Shown: piece by piece, positions 19,298-30,000 of the stretch
Position numbering within the stretch: the stretch's first letter is position 1
Layout: each line of letters begins with the position of its first letter
Source: Pseudomonas donghuensis
GTDB taxonomy: Bacteria > Pseudomonadota > Gammaproteobacteria > Pseudomonadales > Pseudomonadaceae
NCBI RefSeq assembly: GCF_000259195.1
Contig: NZ_JH650765.1
Coordinates: 119,394 to 183,393, forward strand
Direction: 5' to 3'
DNA: 64,000 nucleotides
Made by a program: the position numbers and the translations under genes
The notes under the pieces: generated by a model
Database searches by the model: none
What the model saw: only the letters and a program-made list of their open reading frames with translations
Told to the model about the DNA's origin: nothing

Positions 19298-19966
19298 TTA
19301 CATGCGTTGAAGCACGTAACTGTTCTCGAAGCCATGCACACAGCCCAGTACATGGAAGCCGTTGAAGTAGCCCGTGGCCCTGAGCAGGTCAACAGCCGGT
19401 CCGACCTCGGGCGAATGCTGGAAATCACCATAGTCATCGAACACGATAAAGCCGCCAGGCACCACGCTCGGTGAGTACAGCAGGAAGTCCAGCAACACGT
19501 TGCGGCCGGCATGACCACCGTCGATATGCAACAGCGCGACCTTGGGTGCGAGGCTGTAGAAGCGCTCGGCACACAGCTCCGAGAAACCGCGGATCACTTC
19601 GGCATTAGGCAACATCAGTTGCTTGTAGTGGCTGAACTCTTCGAACTGGTTTGGCAGCGCGAACGGGTCGATACCAATGATGCGGCGCTCGCGGTTGCAC
19701 ACCTCATTCATCAGCACCAGCGACTTGCCCTTCCACACGCCGATTTCCACCACATCACCCGGCACCTCGGCAATCAGCAGAGACAGATAGCCCAGCAGGC
19801 GCACATGATCATGAAAGGACAATTCGCGGCGCGGCATTGCCTGCTCGGCCGGCAGGGTCGCCTGCGCTTGTTCGAAGTGCTGGCCGATCAAGGCCCAGAC
19901 CTGCCCGATACTGTCATTCAATTCCGGATTGCTGATGAAGTCGTTGAGCTCTTGGATGGTAATCAT
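19298..19966 (-). CDS. Class I SAM-dependent methyltransferase (CmcI/Methyltransf_24-like)
   Basis: 222 residues, cytosolic. The Rossmann motif I is GDVVEIGVWKGKSLVLMNE (residues ~70-88), followed by the acidic strand end RRIIGIDPFA and the later VALLHIDGGHAGRNVLLD and GGFIVFDDYGD blocks. The HIDGGH...DD pattern occurs in CmcI-like and TylF-like enzymes that act on sugars or secondary metabolites. The substrate is unknown. No glycosyltransferase or biosynthetic neighbour is present. It is convergent with the usher gene and has its own upstream region, so membership in the fimbrial locus is not implied. Confidence 0.75.
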   Translation of the reverse strand: MITIQELNDFISNPELNDSIGQVWALIGQHFEQAQATLPAEQAMPRRELSFHDHVRLLGYLSLLIAEVPGDVVEIGVWKGKSLVLMNEVCNRERRIIGIDPFALPNQFEEFSHYKQLMLPNAEVIRGFSELCAERFYSLAPKVALLHIDGGHAGRNVLLDFLLYSPSVVPGGFIVFDDYGDFQHSPEVGPAVDLLRATGYFNGFHVLGCVHGFENSYVLQRM

Positions 19967-20120
19967 GTTTTCTCTGATTGCTTCGAACGAATAAAGGCAC
20001 GTGTGCTGTAAAGCACGCTGAATTCAGGCCTGGGCCAATGGTGGTTGATAGTATTCTGGCGTCAGAAAAAGTAAAGCGCGGCGTAGTGGCACAATTGCCC
20101 TACCTCAAACAGCAGAAACG

Positions 20121-20155
20121 AAAAGCCCCTGAATCTTGCGATTCAAGGGCTTTTT
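20121..20155 (-). terminator. Rho-independent terminator
   Basis: Stem GCCCCTGAATC / GATTCAAGGGC (20125-20135, 20140-20150, one mismatch) with T-runs on both sides, so it could work in both directions. On the minus strand it follows the DUF gene that stops at 20199. The 232 bases between that gene and the methyltransferase contain nothing else I can identify. Confidence 0.7.
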
Positions 20156-20198
20156 CATGCATGGCAACGTTTTGCTACGCCAGCCTGTCGGCAAAACG

Positions 20199-21137
20199 CT
20201 AGGGCCCAAGAGTCCTGGCTGTCAGGTCCATGGCCGCTGCTGTACCGGGCTCACCTTCAAACGCTTGTTGCGGTACCGCCGCCGGACGTACGCGCAACAG
20301 ACGACAGGTCATCCACCAGCAAAGCGCAACGAAGACGTTATACGGGAAGAACACCAACCAGAGAGGCATCAGCCACCATTTCTTGCCCTGCTCTTCCCCC
20401 GGCTCTCCCGTGCGCCAAGGCACGTAATGACACAATGCCTGACGGGGTGTCAGGCAGATTGCGTTATGCGGTACAGACCACCAGTGGGGTTCTTCAGGAA
20501 CGGGCAGTGTATCCGGGCCATGGGCCATGAACTGACGAATGTATTCCCACACCTGAGCAACGAAGATCGGCCGTGGATCGCTGGGTTCATTGCTGTCTAT
20601 GCAGATGCTATAGGTGGGTGCCCAGGATTTGGCATTCTGCCGGGCTTGCGGGCTGTCTTGATGGCTATCGAATGCATTCAGGATTAAAGAAGTAGTACTA
20701 CTGAACGACCGACCGGAAAACTCGGTTCGCCCGATTATGCCGGCGTTGACATTCCCCCAGTCACCGACAAGCAGTGTCTTGCCCTTGAGGTAGTAGATTT
20801 TCTGGGTGTGGCGATTGAAATAGAAGTTCGATTGACTGCTGATCAAGTGGATTCGGTAGAAAAGGAACAACGAAACGCCCAGCGGCATGAGCAGGGGAAT
20901 GAAAAGCACCCAGACTTCAGCGGATGGCGTGTCATTGATCACGGCACAGAACATCCATACCCACAGCAGTAGCGTAATGACTATCGTGGCAGAGAACATC
21001 TTTGCCATGAACGCTGAATCCGCCGGCATGGGATTGCGCAGGCACAAAACGTTTCCGTCCATGGAAATGTACTGATCACCAATAGACGGTACCGCCTCGG
21101 CCTTGTCTTTTGCTGTCCACGTCCAACTGATGGTCAT
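20199..21137 (-). CDS. Unknown membrane protein (possibly DUF6708-like)
   Basis: 312 residues. Two adjacent membrane helices lie near residues 45-70 and 76-100 (ATIVITLLLWVWMFCAVI; WVLFIPLLMPLGVSLFLFY), with another hydrophobic segment near the C-terminus (WLMPLWLVFFPYNVFVALCW). Between them is a soluble part starting NFYFNRHTQKIYYLKGKTLL, a short beta-rich repeat seen in Pseudomonas proteins often annotated as DUF6708; that match is from memory. Start ATG 21137 has GGGAGG five bases upstream. No toxin or effector signature is visible. It stands alone, between the methyltransferase and the accessory block. Confidence 0.65.
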   Translation of the reverse strand: MTISWTWTAKDKAEAVPSIGDQYISMDGNVLCLRNPMPADSAFMAKMFSATIVITLLLWVWMFCAVINDTPSAEVWVLFIPLLMPLGVSLFLFYRIHLISSQSNFYFNRHTQKIYYLKGKTLLVGDWGNVNAGIIGRTEFSGRSFSSTTSLILNAFDSHQDSPQARQNAKSWAPTYSICIDSNEPSDPRPIFVAQVWEYIRQFMAHGPDTLPVPEEPHWWSVPHNAICLTPRQALCHYVPWRTGEPGEEQGKKWWLMPLWLVFFPYNVFVALCWWMTCRLLRVRPAAVPQQAFEGEPGTAAAMDLTARTLGP

Positions 21138-21234
21138 GTGTACCTCCCTGGTCGACCCGCTCACATCTTAACGTGGCGACGCTGGTTGTATCACTGCCTT
21201 GGTCGGGGCTGGTTGAGCGTGCAGATCGTCAATT

Positions 21235-21255
21235 TACGTACAATCGAAAAACAAA
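21235..21255 (+). repeat. Direct repeat, left copy
   Basis: A 21-bp segment beginning TACGTACAATCG and ending AAACAAA. It matches 36660-36680 at 19 of 21 positions in the same orientation. It lies between the unknown membrane protein and the broken GFA gene. It may mark the left edge of the inserted accessory segment. Confidence 0.4.
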
Positions 21256-21406
21256 CCACCTTGGCACATTTTTGGCGCAGTACGTTTGACGATGGCTACG
21301 GTCAGAAACCGCGCTGGCGCGGGTCAATGGGCATGATCCGTCTGCCTATTTGAAGGATGTTCTGACGATCAAACAAGTTGGGATCAGCAAACGTACCTTG
21401 CTAGCG

Positions 21407-21788
21407 CTATTCGTCCATGCTGATGCCCGATCCGCCCAACTCCTTGGGGACATCCTTCAGCTTGGGCAATCCATCCTTGATGCGCAGCACGCTCTCCTGA
21501 TAGTGGATGTGAACGCCTGGCGAGTACGCGAAACCCGGGATGAGCGCCACAGGTCTTGCACCACTTGCGAAAACTCTGCGGTGTCTTGTTGTAGGTGCCG
21601 ATGTTGTCAGCACCCCGGGTCACTTGCACCGCCTCGGGCCTCCACAGCGTGAAGGCGTTGACCGGCCCTGCCGACCAATGCCGACACGACTCGCAATGGC
21701 AATAGCCCATCGCGGCCGGCTCGCCGCTGACTATGAACTCGACCGCGCCGCAAAAACAACTGCACTTGTAAGACCGTTCAATGCTCAT
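21407..21788 (-). pseudogene. GFA-family (CENP-V/GFA) protein, internal deletion with frameshift
   Basis: A family of small zinc proteins related to glutathione-dependent formaldehyde-activating enzyme. ATG 21788 has AAGGAG upstream, and the first ~82 codons are intact with zinc ligands CSCFCGAV and GYCHCESCRHWSAGPVNAF, then TPQSFRKWCKTCG. At that point the frame jumps: the conserved end (IPGFAYSPGVHIHYQE, VLRIKDGLPKLKDVPKELGG) continues in another frame down to TAG 21407. Intact relatives have roughly 20 more residues between CGG and IPGF, so a deletion of non-triplet length removed them. The gene is almost certainly non-functional. Confidence 0.8.
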
Positions 21789-21803
21789 GAAATGACTCCT
21801 TGA

Positions 21804-21920
21804 TCAATTGTCAGGCGATACCGCCGCCGCAGCCTCAGCGACCGATTGCACGGCCCGGGCGATCGTCGCGCTGCGATCGAGCAGCACTGGCGGGCGCTGA
21901 ATGATGGCTATCATCGTCAT
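21804..21920 (-). pseudogene. Nitrilase gene stub (N-terminal remnant)
   Basis: 38 codons with AGGAG before the ATG: MTMIAIIQRPPVLLDRSATI and then VQSVAEAAAAVSPDN. The first ~33 residues match the start of carbon-nitrogen hydrolases of the nitrilase type (AIIQRPPVLLDR...A...A...AAAA), which then reach the catalytic Glu after another dozen residues. Here the frame stops before any catalytic residue, and the broken GFA gene begins 16 bp downstream. The rest of the nitrilase is gone. The stub and the GFA deletion together point to decay of an older accessory cluster. Confidence 0.6.
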
Positions 21921-22248
21921 GGCGTTCTCCTGTGGCGGTTGGCTTTCGGAGGTTTCAGCGTGCGCCAGAGGAAGTCGCGAGAGTTTCCGTCCCGGCCGGT
22001 GGTCATCCACTTCAGGTTCCGCGACGCGCGGCCCGGCAAGCAAGAGTGCGCCGGCTTGGCACGAGTGCGTTCGCCGCAGCGCTGCACTCTCGCCCTAGCG
22101 GCTGCCACAACGCCTGACCGCACACTCAAGGGCATAATTGCCAAATAGCAGCATGTTGCCGCCATCCGACATCTCGAGTACTCTGCCAGCCTTTTTTCGC
22201 AGACCTGCGAATTCCTGCCCTGCTTCAAAGTGATGGATCACACCAAGG
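21921..22248. other. Intergenic stretch before cdiB
   Basis: 328 bases between the nitrilase stub and cdiB. No frame on either strand has a recognisable product or ribosome site. It should contain the promoter of the cdiBA genes; the AT-richer part near 22130-22220 is the likeliest place, but I cannot assign -35 and -10 boxes with confidence. Confidence 0.5.
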
Positions 22249-23943
22249 ATGGCATTTTTCTCACGCGGCCTGGCGATAGGCTTGGCGCTTCTCCCCCTGT
22301 GCGCCGTTTGCGCACCCTTCCAGTCCCCCGGTGACCGCGACCTGATCCGCGACCGTCAGGACCGCCTGCTGCAAGAACAGCAGAAACGCCTGGAAGAACT
22401 GCAGCAACTGCCCGGCAAGGAAGCGCCCACCCCCAAGACCGAACCCGCCGACGAAGGCCGTTGCTTCGAGATCCGCACCATCACCCTGCAAGGTGCCGAG
22501 CACCTGGGCGAGCGCGAGCAGCGTGACCTGTTGGCCCGCTTCGAAGGCAAGTGCCTGTTCGTCGGCCAGCTCAACGAACTGCTCAAGCTGATCACCGATC
22601 ACTACCTCAACCGCGGCTACCTCACCACCCGCGCCTACCTGCCGCAGCAGGACCTGTCCTCCGGGACCTTGCAGATCATCGTCGTCGAAGGCCGCCTGGA
22701 AGGCCTGGACAGCTCCGAGCTGGCCAGCCCGCGCGAGCTGGCCATGGCCTTCCCCGGCAAGACCGGCGAGATGCTCAACCTGCGCGAGCTGGAACAACTG
22801 GTCGACCAGCTCAACCGCCTGCCCTCGCGCCAGACCGAACTGGAACTGGTGCCCGGCCAGGAAGTGGGCGGCAGTCGCGTGCAGCTCAAGGGCCAGCGCG
22901 ACAAGCCCTGGCGGGTCTCGGCCAACCGCCACAACAACGGCGACGTCACCACCGGCGAGCAACAGATGGGCCTGGGCCTGGACTGGGACAGCCCGCTGGG
23001 CCTGGCCGACCAGCTCAGCCTGCGCACCAGCAGCGATGCGGTCAGCGACCACTGGCGCCACTCCGACAGCAGGGGCCTGAACTACAACCTGCCCTGGGGC
23101 TGGTGGACCTTCAACTACAGCTACAACCATAGCTACTACCGCACCCGCGACCAGTCCAGCGGCTTCCCCTTCAAGCTCGATGGCGACAGCAGCATCCACC
23201 AGTTGCAGGCCGAACGCGTGCTGCACCGCGACAACCTGAGCAAGACCGCAATGAACATCGGGGTCAGCCACCTGCGTACCCGCAACTACCTCGACGACAA
23301 CCTGATCGATGTCTCCAGCACCCGGCTGACCGAGCGCCAGCTGGGCTTCAACCATGGTCGCCGCATCGGCAACGCCTTCGTCAACCTCGATGCCGGCTGG
23401 CAGCAGGGCATCGGTGCCCTCGACGCCCAGAACGCCGGCGACCCGCACGGCAACGAGCCGGTCGCCCGCTACAACAAATACAGCCTGACCCTGAGCTACC
23501 TGCAGCCCTTCCAGCTCTGGGGCGAAAACTTCTCCTTCGACAGCCTGGCCACCGGCCAACGCAGCGAAGACTCACTCTACAGCCCCCAGCGTTTCAGCGT
23601 TGGCGGCCTCAATTCGGTACGTGGTTTCAAAGAGCAGACCCTCACCGGCAACAGCGGCGGCTACTGGCGCAGCCAGCTGCGCTGGCGCCGCCCGGTAACC
23701 TGGACGCCGCTGCAACCCTGGTTGCAGGAATACGGCGCGGCCTTCGCCTACGACGCTGGCGTGATCCGGGCCGAGCCCGGCAACGGCGATGAACACGGTC
23801 GCCTGAGCGGTAATGCGCTGGAGCTCAACGTGCGCGGCCGGTACTTCGCCGCCAGCGCCACCTTTGCCCGCTCGCTGGAACGCCCGGACGTCATCACGCG
23901 CCGCGAGCACCCGATCTACTTCCGCGTAGACGCGTTTTTCTGA
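22249..23943 (+). CDS. cdiB: Two-partner secretion transporter TpsB (CdiB/FhaC family)
   Basis: 564-residue outer-membrane protein that exports the CdiA exoprotein. Signal peptide FFSRGLAIGLALLPLCAVCA, then a plug helix (RDLIRDRQDRLLQEQQKRLE), two POTRA domains (first starts CFEIRTITLQGAEHL; second has LQIIVVEGRLEGL), and a 16-strand barrel. The conserved L6 loop motif is VRGF in FSVGGLNSVRGFKEQ. It ends with an aromatic residue (DAFF), the usual Bam signal. ATG 22249 is only one base from AAGG, so the start may be imperfectly placed, but the signal peptide fits. The cdiA gene begins 119 bp downstream with GGAG before its ATG. Confidence 0.93.
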   Translation: MAFFSRGLAIGLALLPLCAVCAPFQSPGDRDLIRDRQDRLLQEQQKRLEELQQLPGKEAPTPKTEPADEGRCFEIRTITLQGAEHLGEREQRDLLARFEGKCLFVGQLNELLKLITDHYLNRGYLTTRAYLPQQDLSSGTLQIIVVEGRLEGLDSSELASPRELAMAFPGKTGEMLNLRELEQLVDQLNRLPSRQTELELVPGQEVGGSRVQLKGQRDKPWRVSANRHNNGDVTTGEQQMGLGLDWDSPLGLADQLSLRTSSDAVSDHWRHSDSRGLNYNLPWGWWTFNYSYNHSYYRTRDQSSGFPFKLDGDSSIHQLQAERVLHRDNLSKTAMNIGVSHLRTRNYLDDNLIDVSSTRLTERQLGFNHGRRIGNAFVNLDAGWQQGIGALDAQNAGDPHGNEPVARYNKYSLTLSYLQPFQLWGENFSFDSLATGQRSEDSLYSPQRFSVGGLNSVRGFKEQTLTGNSGGYWRSQLRWRRPVTWTPLQPWLQEYGAAFAYDAGVIRAEPGNGDEHGRLSGNALELNVRGRYFAASATFARSLERPDVITRREHPIYFRVDAFF

Positions 23944-24062
23944 CCGGCAAGCCGCCTCGACGCAATCAAGACAACACCCGCGATAGAGCCCCTTCAATTC
24001 CGCTCGTCGTTGGCAGGAGCCAACACCTCAGGGGGCATGTGCAGTAACCGGAGATTTTCGAC

Positions 24063-27000
24063 ATGGACGTTCGCAGCCCCCTGAACCAATGCATCGCGCT
24101 GATCATCGCGGGCGTGATGTTCCTCAACCCCATCGTCGCCACCGCCGCGCAGGTCACGGTGGATGCGGCGGCCCAGGCCAACACCGGCCTGGGCGCGGCC
24201 GGCAACGGCGTGCCGATCATCAACATCGCCACACCCAACGGCAGCGGGCTGTCGAACAACACCTTCCACGACTACAACGTCGGCAGCAACGGGCTGATCC
24301 TCAACAACGCCACCGACAAGACCCAGAGCACCCAACTGGGCGGTATCATCGTCGGCAACCCCAACCTCCAGGGGCGCGCCGCGCAGGTGATCCTCAACCA
24401 GGTCACCGGTGGCAACCGCAGTACCCTGGAAGGCTATACCGAGGTGGCTGGCCAGGCCGCCCGGGTGATCGTCGCCAACCCGCACGGCATCACCTGCAAG
24501 GGCTGCGGCTTCATCAACACCCCACGGGCGACCCTGACCACCGGCAAGCCGATCATGGACGGTGAGCGCCTGGACCGTTTCCAGGTGGACGGCGGCGACA
24601 TCGCCATCGAAGGCGCCGAGCTCAACACCACCAACATCGATCAGTTCGACCTGATCACCCGCAGCGCCAAGCTCAACGCCAACCTCTACGCGAACAAACT
24701 GAACATCGTCACCGGGCGCAACGACGTCGATGCCGACAGCCTGCAAGCCAGCGCACGTGCCGACGACGGCAGCGACAAACCAATGCTGGCGATCGACAGT
24801 ACGGCGCTGGGCGGCATGTACGCCGGCGCGATCCGCCTGGTGGGCACCGAAAAAGGTGTCGGGGTGAAACTGGCCGGGAACATGGCGGCCACCACCAGCG
24901 ACATCCAGATCGATGCCAACGGCAAGCTGACCCTGGCCCAGGCCGTCAGCGCCCGCGACCTGAAGATCACCGCACAGAGCGCCGAACTGACCGGCAAGAC
25001 CTACGCCAGCGCCAGCGCCGACATCCGCACCACCGAGCAACTGGCCAACCGCCAGAGCCTGGCGGCCCGTGAAAGCATCACTGTCAACGCTGGCCAAATC
25101 GACAACAGCGGCATCATCGAAGCCGGCGTGGAGCCGAACAACCAGCGCAACCCACACGGCGACGTAACCCTCACCAGCCAGACGCTGCGCAACAGCGCCA
25201 GCGTGGTCGCCAACCGGACCCTGAAGGTCGACAGCACCGGCGTGCTGGACAACCAGGGCGGCAGCCTCAAGGGCGTGACCACGACGGTCGATGCCGGCCA
25301 GCTGGACAACCGCAACGGCCAAGTCCTGGCCGACACCTCGCTGCAGGTCAAGGTGGCCGACCTCGACAACCGCCAGGGCGGCTTGCTGCACAGCAAGACC
25401 AAGGCCGTCGTCGAATCGACCGGTGCACTGAACAACCTGGGCGGGAAGATCACCGGCCTGAGCGAGCTGGAGGTCAAGGCCAAGGCCCTGGACAACAGCC
25501 AGAAAGGCCTGCTCGCCAGCGGGCAGAAGGTCAAGGTCACCGCGCAGCACCTGGACAACCAGGCCGGTGAAGTCTCCGCCACCAGCACAGAAATCATCGC
25601 CGACAGCCTCGACAACCGCGGCGGCAAGCTGCTTGGCAGCGACCTGCTGGTAACGGCCAGCGGCGCCATCGACAACCGCCTGGGCCTGATCTCGGCTCGG
25701 CACCTGCTCGACCTCAACGCCCTGAGCCTGGACAACCGCAACAAGGGCAACCTGGTCAGCCAGGACCGCCTGCAGGCGCACGTCACCGAACTGCTCGACA
25801 ACCGCGCCGAAGGCAACCTGGTCAGCACCGGCAGCCAGCAGGTGACCGTCGGCAAGCTGGACAACCGTGACAAGGGCATGCTCTCCAGCACCACCGGCCT
25901 GACCCTGCACGGCGAGACCCTGGACAACCGGGGCGGCACACTGGTCGCCGACCAGTCGCTGACCGTCACCGGCGGCACGCTCGACAACCGCGACCAGGGC
26001 TCGGCCACGACCAAGGGCAGCGCCCGGGTCGAGGTGACGAAGCTCGACAACAGCAACGCCGGCCAGCTGCAGAGCGACGGCCGCCTGGACCTGATCGTCA
26101 AGAAAGTGGAAAACGCCGGCAAAGGCCGGATTGTCGCCAACGGCAGCCTCGATGCCGACGTCGGCACGCTGAACCAGCAAGGCGGTACCCTGCTCGGCCT
26201 CGGCAGCCTGCTGCTCAAGGCCGACCACATCGACAACCAGCAGGGCGGCCTGATCGGCGGCAACTTCGGCGTCGACATTACCGCGCCGCAGATCCTCAAC
26301 CAGAAAGGCGAGATTTCCAGCAAGGGCAAGGTAACGCTGACCGCCACCGGGCAACTGGACAACCAGGGCGGCAAAGTCATCGGCGACAGCGGCCTGACCC
26401 TCACCGTGCAACGCCTGCTGAACCAGAGCAAGGGCCTGCTCGCCGGACGTGACGGCCTGACCCTGAGCGGCACCGAACTGCTCAACAGCGGCGGACGCCT
26501 GAGCAGCCAGAAACAGCTGGAGGTGACCCTGACCGGCAAGCTGGACAACAGCGCCAAGGGCGAAGTGGTCAGCGAAGGCAAGTTGACGGTGAACGCCGCC
26601 GAGCTGGACAACCAGCAGGGCGGCCTACTCTCCGGTATCGACACCCTGAAGGTGACCAGCAAGGCGACCCTGAACAACCAGGGTGGCAAGCTGGTGACCG
26701 ATGCCGGCCTGGTCCTGCGCAGCGGCCACCTGGACAACAGCGAGGCCGGCGCGATCAGCGCCAAGGGCATCGCCGATATCCGCAGCACCACGCTGAACAA
26801 CAGCGCCAAGGGCAACATCGGCGGCGCGAGTATCCTGCTCAATGCCACCCAGCTCGACAACAGTGCCCAAGGCCGGATCACCGCCAAGGGCCAGATCGAC
26901 GCCACGCTGACCGGCCTGGACCAGCACGACAAGGGCCGCCTGTTCAGCGAAACCGGTATCACCCTCGACCTGCAGAACGGCAAGCTGGTCAACCGCGACA

Positions 27001-30000
27001 ATGGCCTGGTCTCGACGCCCGGCACCCTGCTGCTGCGCCAGATCGGAGAGGTCGACAACAGCGTCGGCGGCGAGATCTCCAGCGACCTCGGCTTCAGCCT
27101 CAAGGCCAGCGGCCTGAACAACCAGGGCGGGCGCCTGGTCAGTGCCGACACCCTGACCCTGCGTATCGCCAAGGCCCTGGACAACAGCTTCAAGGGCGTA
27201 CTCTCCGGGACCAAGGGCCTGGACATCGAGGCCGCCAGCCTGGACAACAGCCAGGGCGGCACTCTGGCCAGCCGCGGCGACATCAAGGCGGTGCTCGACG
27301 GCCTGCTGGACAACCGCGCAGAAGGCACCCTGTCTGCCATCGGCACACTGACCGTGGAAAGCGGCGAGCTGAACAACAGCGGCAAGGGCCTGCTGTCCGG
27401 TAACAAGGGCCTGGGCCTGGAGCTGGGCACCGGCAAGGTCGACAACAGCCAGGGCGGTCAACTGATCACCCAGGGCGAAATGAGCGTCACCAGCGGCGAC
27501 CTCGACAACCGCGGCGGTACCCTGAGCAGCAAACAGGCCATGGTGCTGACCACCGGCGACCTGAACAACAGCGCCATCGACGACCAGCACCCGGGCGGAC
27601 GGATCCACAGCGACGGCGCCCTGACCCTGTCCGGCCGGCAGGTCGACTCCAACCTGGGCGGGGAGATTTCCGCCAAGGGCGACCTGCTGCTGCGGGTCAC
27701 CCGCCTGATCCAGCGCCAGGGCCGCCTGATCGGCGAGCAGGCGCTGGAAATCGACCTGCACGAGGGCGACCTCCTCAACCAGGGTGGCCTGATCAGCGCC
27801 AAGGGCCCACTGACCCTCAAGCGGCTCGGCCTGCTCGACAACAGCGCGAAAGGCGAAGTCTTCAGCGGGCAATCCTTCAGCCTGCTCGCCAAGCGCATCG
27901 ACAACCAGCAGGAAGGCCGCATCATCAGCAACGCCAACCTGACGCTGGATGCCGCCACGCTGAACAACAGCGGCAAGGGCCTGATGTCCGGCCTGCAGGG
28001 CCTGAAGGTCAAGGGCGGGGATCTCGACAACAGTGCGCAAGGTTCGCTTTCCAGCAAGACCGGCGCACTCACCGTCACGCTGACTGGCACCCTCGACAAC
28101 CGCGACAAGGGCGCATTGGCCAGCGAGGGCAAGCAACAACTCAGCGCCAAGCAGCTGGACAACCGCAAGGGCATCATCTCCAGCAACGATGCGATCACCC
28201 TGAGCGTTGCCGAGCGCCTCGACAACCGCGAGGGTGGCCTGATCTCGGCCGCCAGGACGCTGGCCTTCGACCGCACCAGCACCACGCTAGACAACCGTGG
28301 CGGGCAGATCAACGGCAATACCCTGGAAATCGACGGCGACAGCCTGGACAACAGCAATGGGCAGATCACCAGCAAGGCGCGGCTCCGGGCGACCCTCATC
28401 GGCAAGCTGGTCAACGGCAAAGGCGCGCGCCTGGTCAGTGGCGGCGACCTGCTGCTGGAGAGTGCCAGCGTCACCAACAACGGCGGCAAGCTGGTCAGCC
28501 AGGGGCTGCTGAAACTCACCGCGCAGAGCCTGGACAACAGCGCCGACGGCACCCTCGCCAGCCAGCAGAACCTGGTGCTGCGCCTGAAAGGCAACCTGCA
28601 CAACGAGCAGAACGGCCTGCTGTTCAGCGAGCACGGCGCCATCGATGTGGAAGCCGGCGAACTCACCAACCAGAGCGGCGCGCTGAAAAGCCAGGGCGAC
28701 ATCAAGCTGCGCCTGGGCGGCGACCTGAAGAACCAGGCCGGTCGCCTCGACAGCCAGCAAGGTAACCTCGACCTGCACGCGAGCAGCATCGACAACAGCG
28801 CCGGCGGCACCCTGAACAGCAGCAAGGGCTGGCTCGACAGCCTGCTCAGCGGCCTGTTCGACAACACCGACGGCATCACCCAGGCGCAATCCCTGAAGAT
28901 CGAAGCCACCCAGGGTGTGAACAACCAGAAGGGCTTCCTTTCCGCCCTTGGCGGCGACAACCAGATCATCACCGGCGACTTCGACAACCGTGGCGGTGGC
29001 CTCTATGCCGCCGGGCTGCTCACAGTCCAGGGACAGCAGTTCTTCAACGAAGGCGCTGTCGCGGGCCAGGGCGGCAAGGTCGGCGCCGGGCGGATCGACT
29101 TCAGCCTCGAAGGGGCCCTGACCAACCCGTTCGGCCAACTGGAAAGCGAAGGCGACCTGCAACTGCGCAGCAGCGCGATCGACAACACCCATGGCAGCCT
29201 GCGCGCCCTCGGCCGCACCGGCACCACCCGGCTCATCAGCGCCGGTAGCCTGAACAACAATTTCGGCGTGCTGGAAACCGCCAACCAGGAGCTGGACCTG
29301 CAGATCGGCGGCCTGAGCAACGCCGGCGGGCAATTGCTGCACACCGGCAGCGGCACCTTCGGCCTGGCCTCGGACAAGGTCATGCAAGCCGGCGGCACGC
29401 TCTACACCAATGGCCTGCTGAGCATCAGCGCCGCCAGCTGGACCAACAGCAGCGTGCTGCAGGCCAACCGCCTGGAACTCGACATCGACCAGTTCGTGCA
29501 AACCGCCGACGGCCAGCTGCTGGCGGCCCAGAGCTTCAAGGGCCTTGGCGGCAACTGGCGCAACGACGGCCTGCTGGCCAGCGACGGCAGCTTCCAGCTC
29601 AACCTGCGCGGCACCTACAATGGCAACGGCCGGGCCAGCAGCCTGGGCGAGCTGGGCCTGAGTGCAGCCAACATCGCCCTGAGCGGCACAGCCAGCATCG
29701 CCGGTGGCGGCAATACCGTCGTCAGCGCCAGCAACGTCCTGACCAACCAGGGCCGCCTGACCGCCCTGGGCAACCTCACCGCCAGCGCCGCCACCCTGAA
29801 CAACTACGGCACCCTCGGCAGCGCGACGGCCCTGCGGGTGAACGCCGGTAACCTGCTCAACGAACGCGGGTTGATCTTCAGCGGCAACGACATGACGCTG
29901 CGGGTGGGCAACGTCACCAACAACTACGCCGACGTGTACAGCCTGGGCAGCCTGAACCTGGCCGCTGACGACAACGGCAACCGCGCCAACCAGCTCGAAA

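Noticed and set aside
21344..21368. Possible fourth RcsB-like box (TTTGAAGGATGTTCTGACGA)
   Set aside because: It needs an inserted base and loses the TAAGRAT half-site; the neighbouring genes are not fimbrial.
23994..26411. 805-codon minus-strand frame at the start of cdiA
   Set aside because: Same reason: antisense reading of repeats, rich in Ala/Val/Gly/Asp, no recognisable domain.
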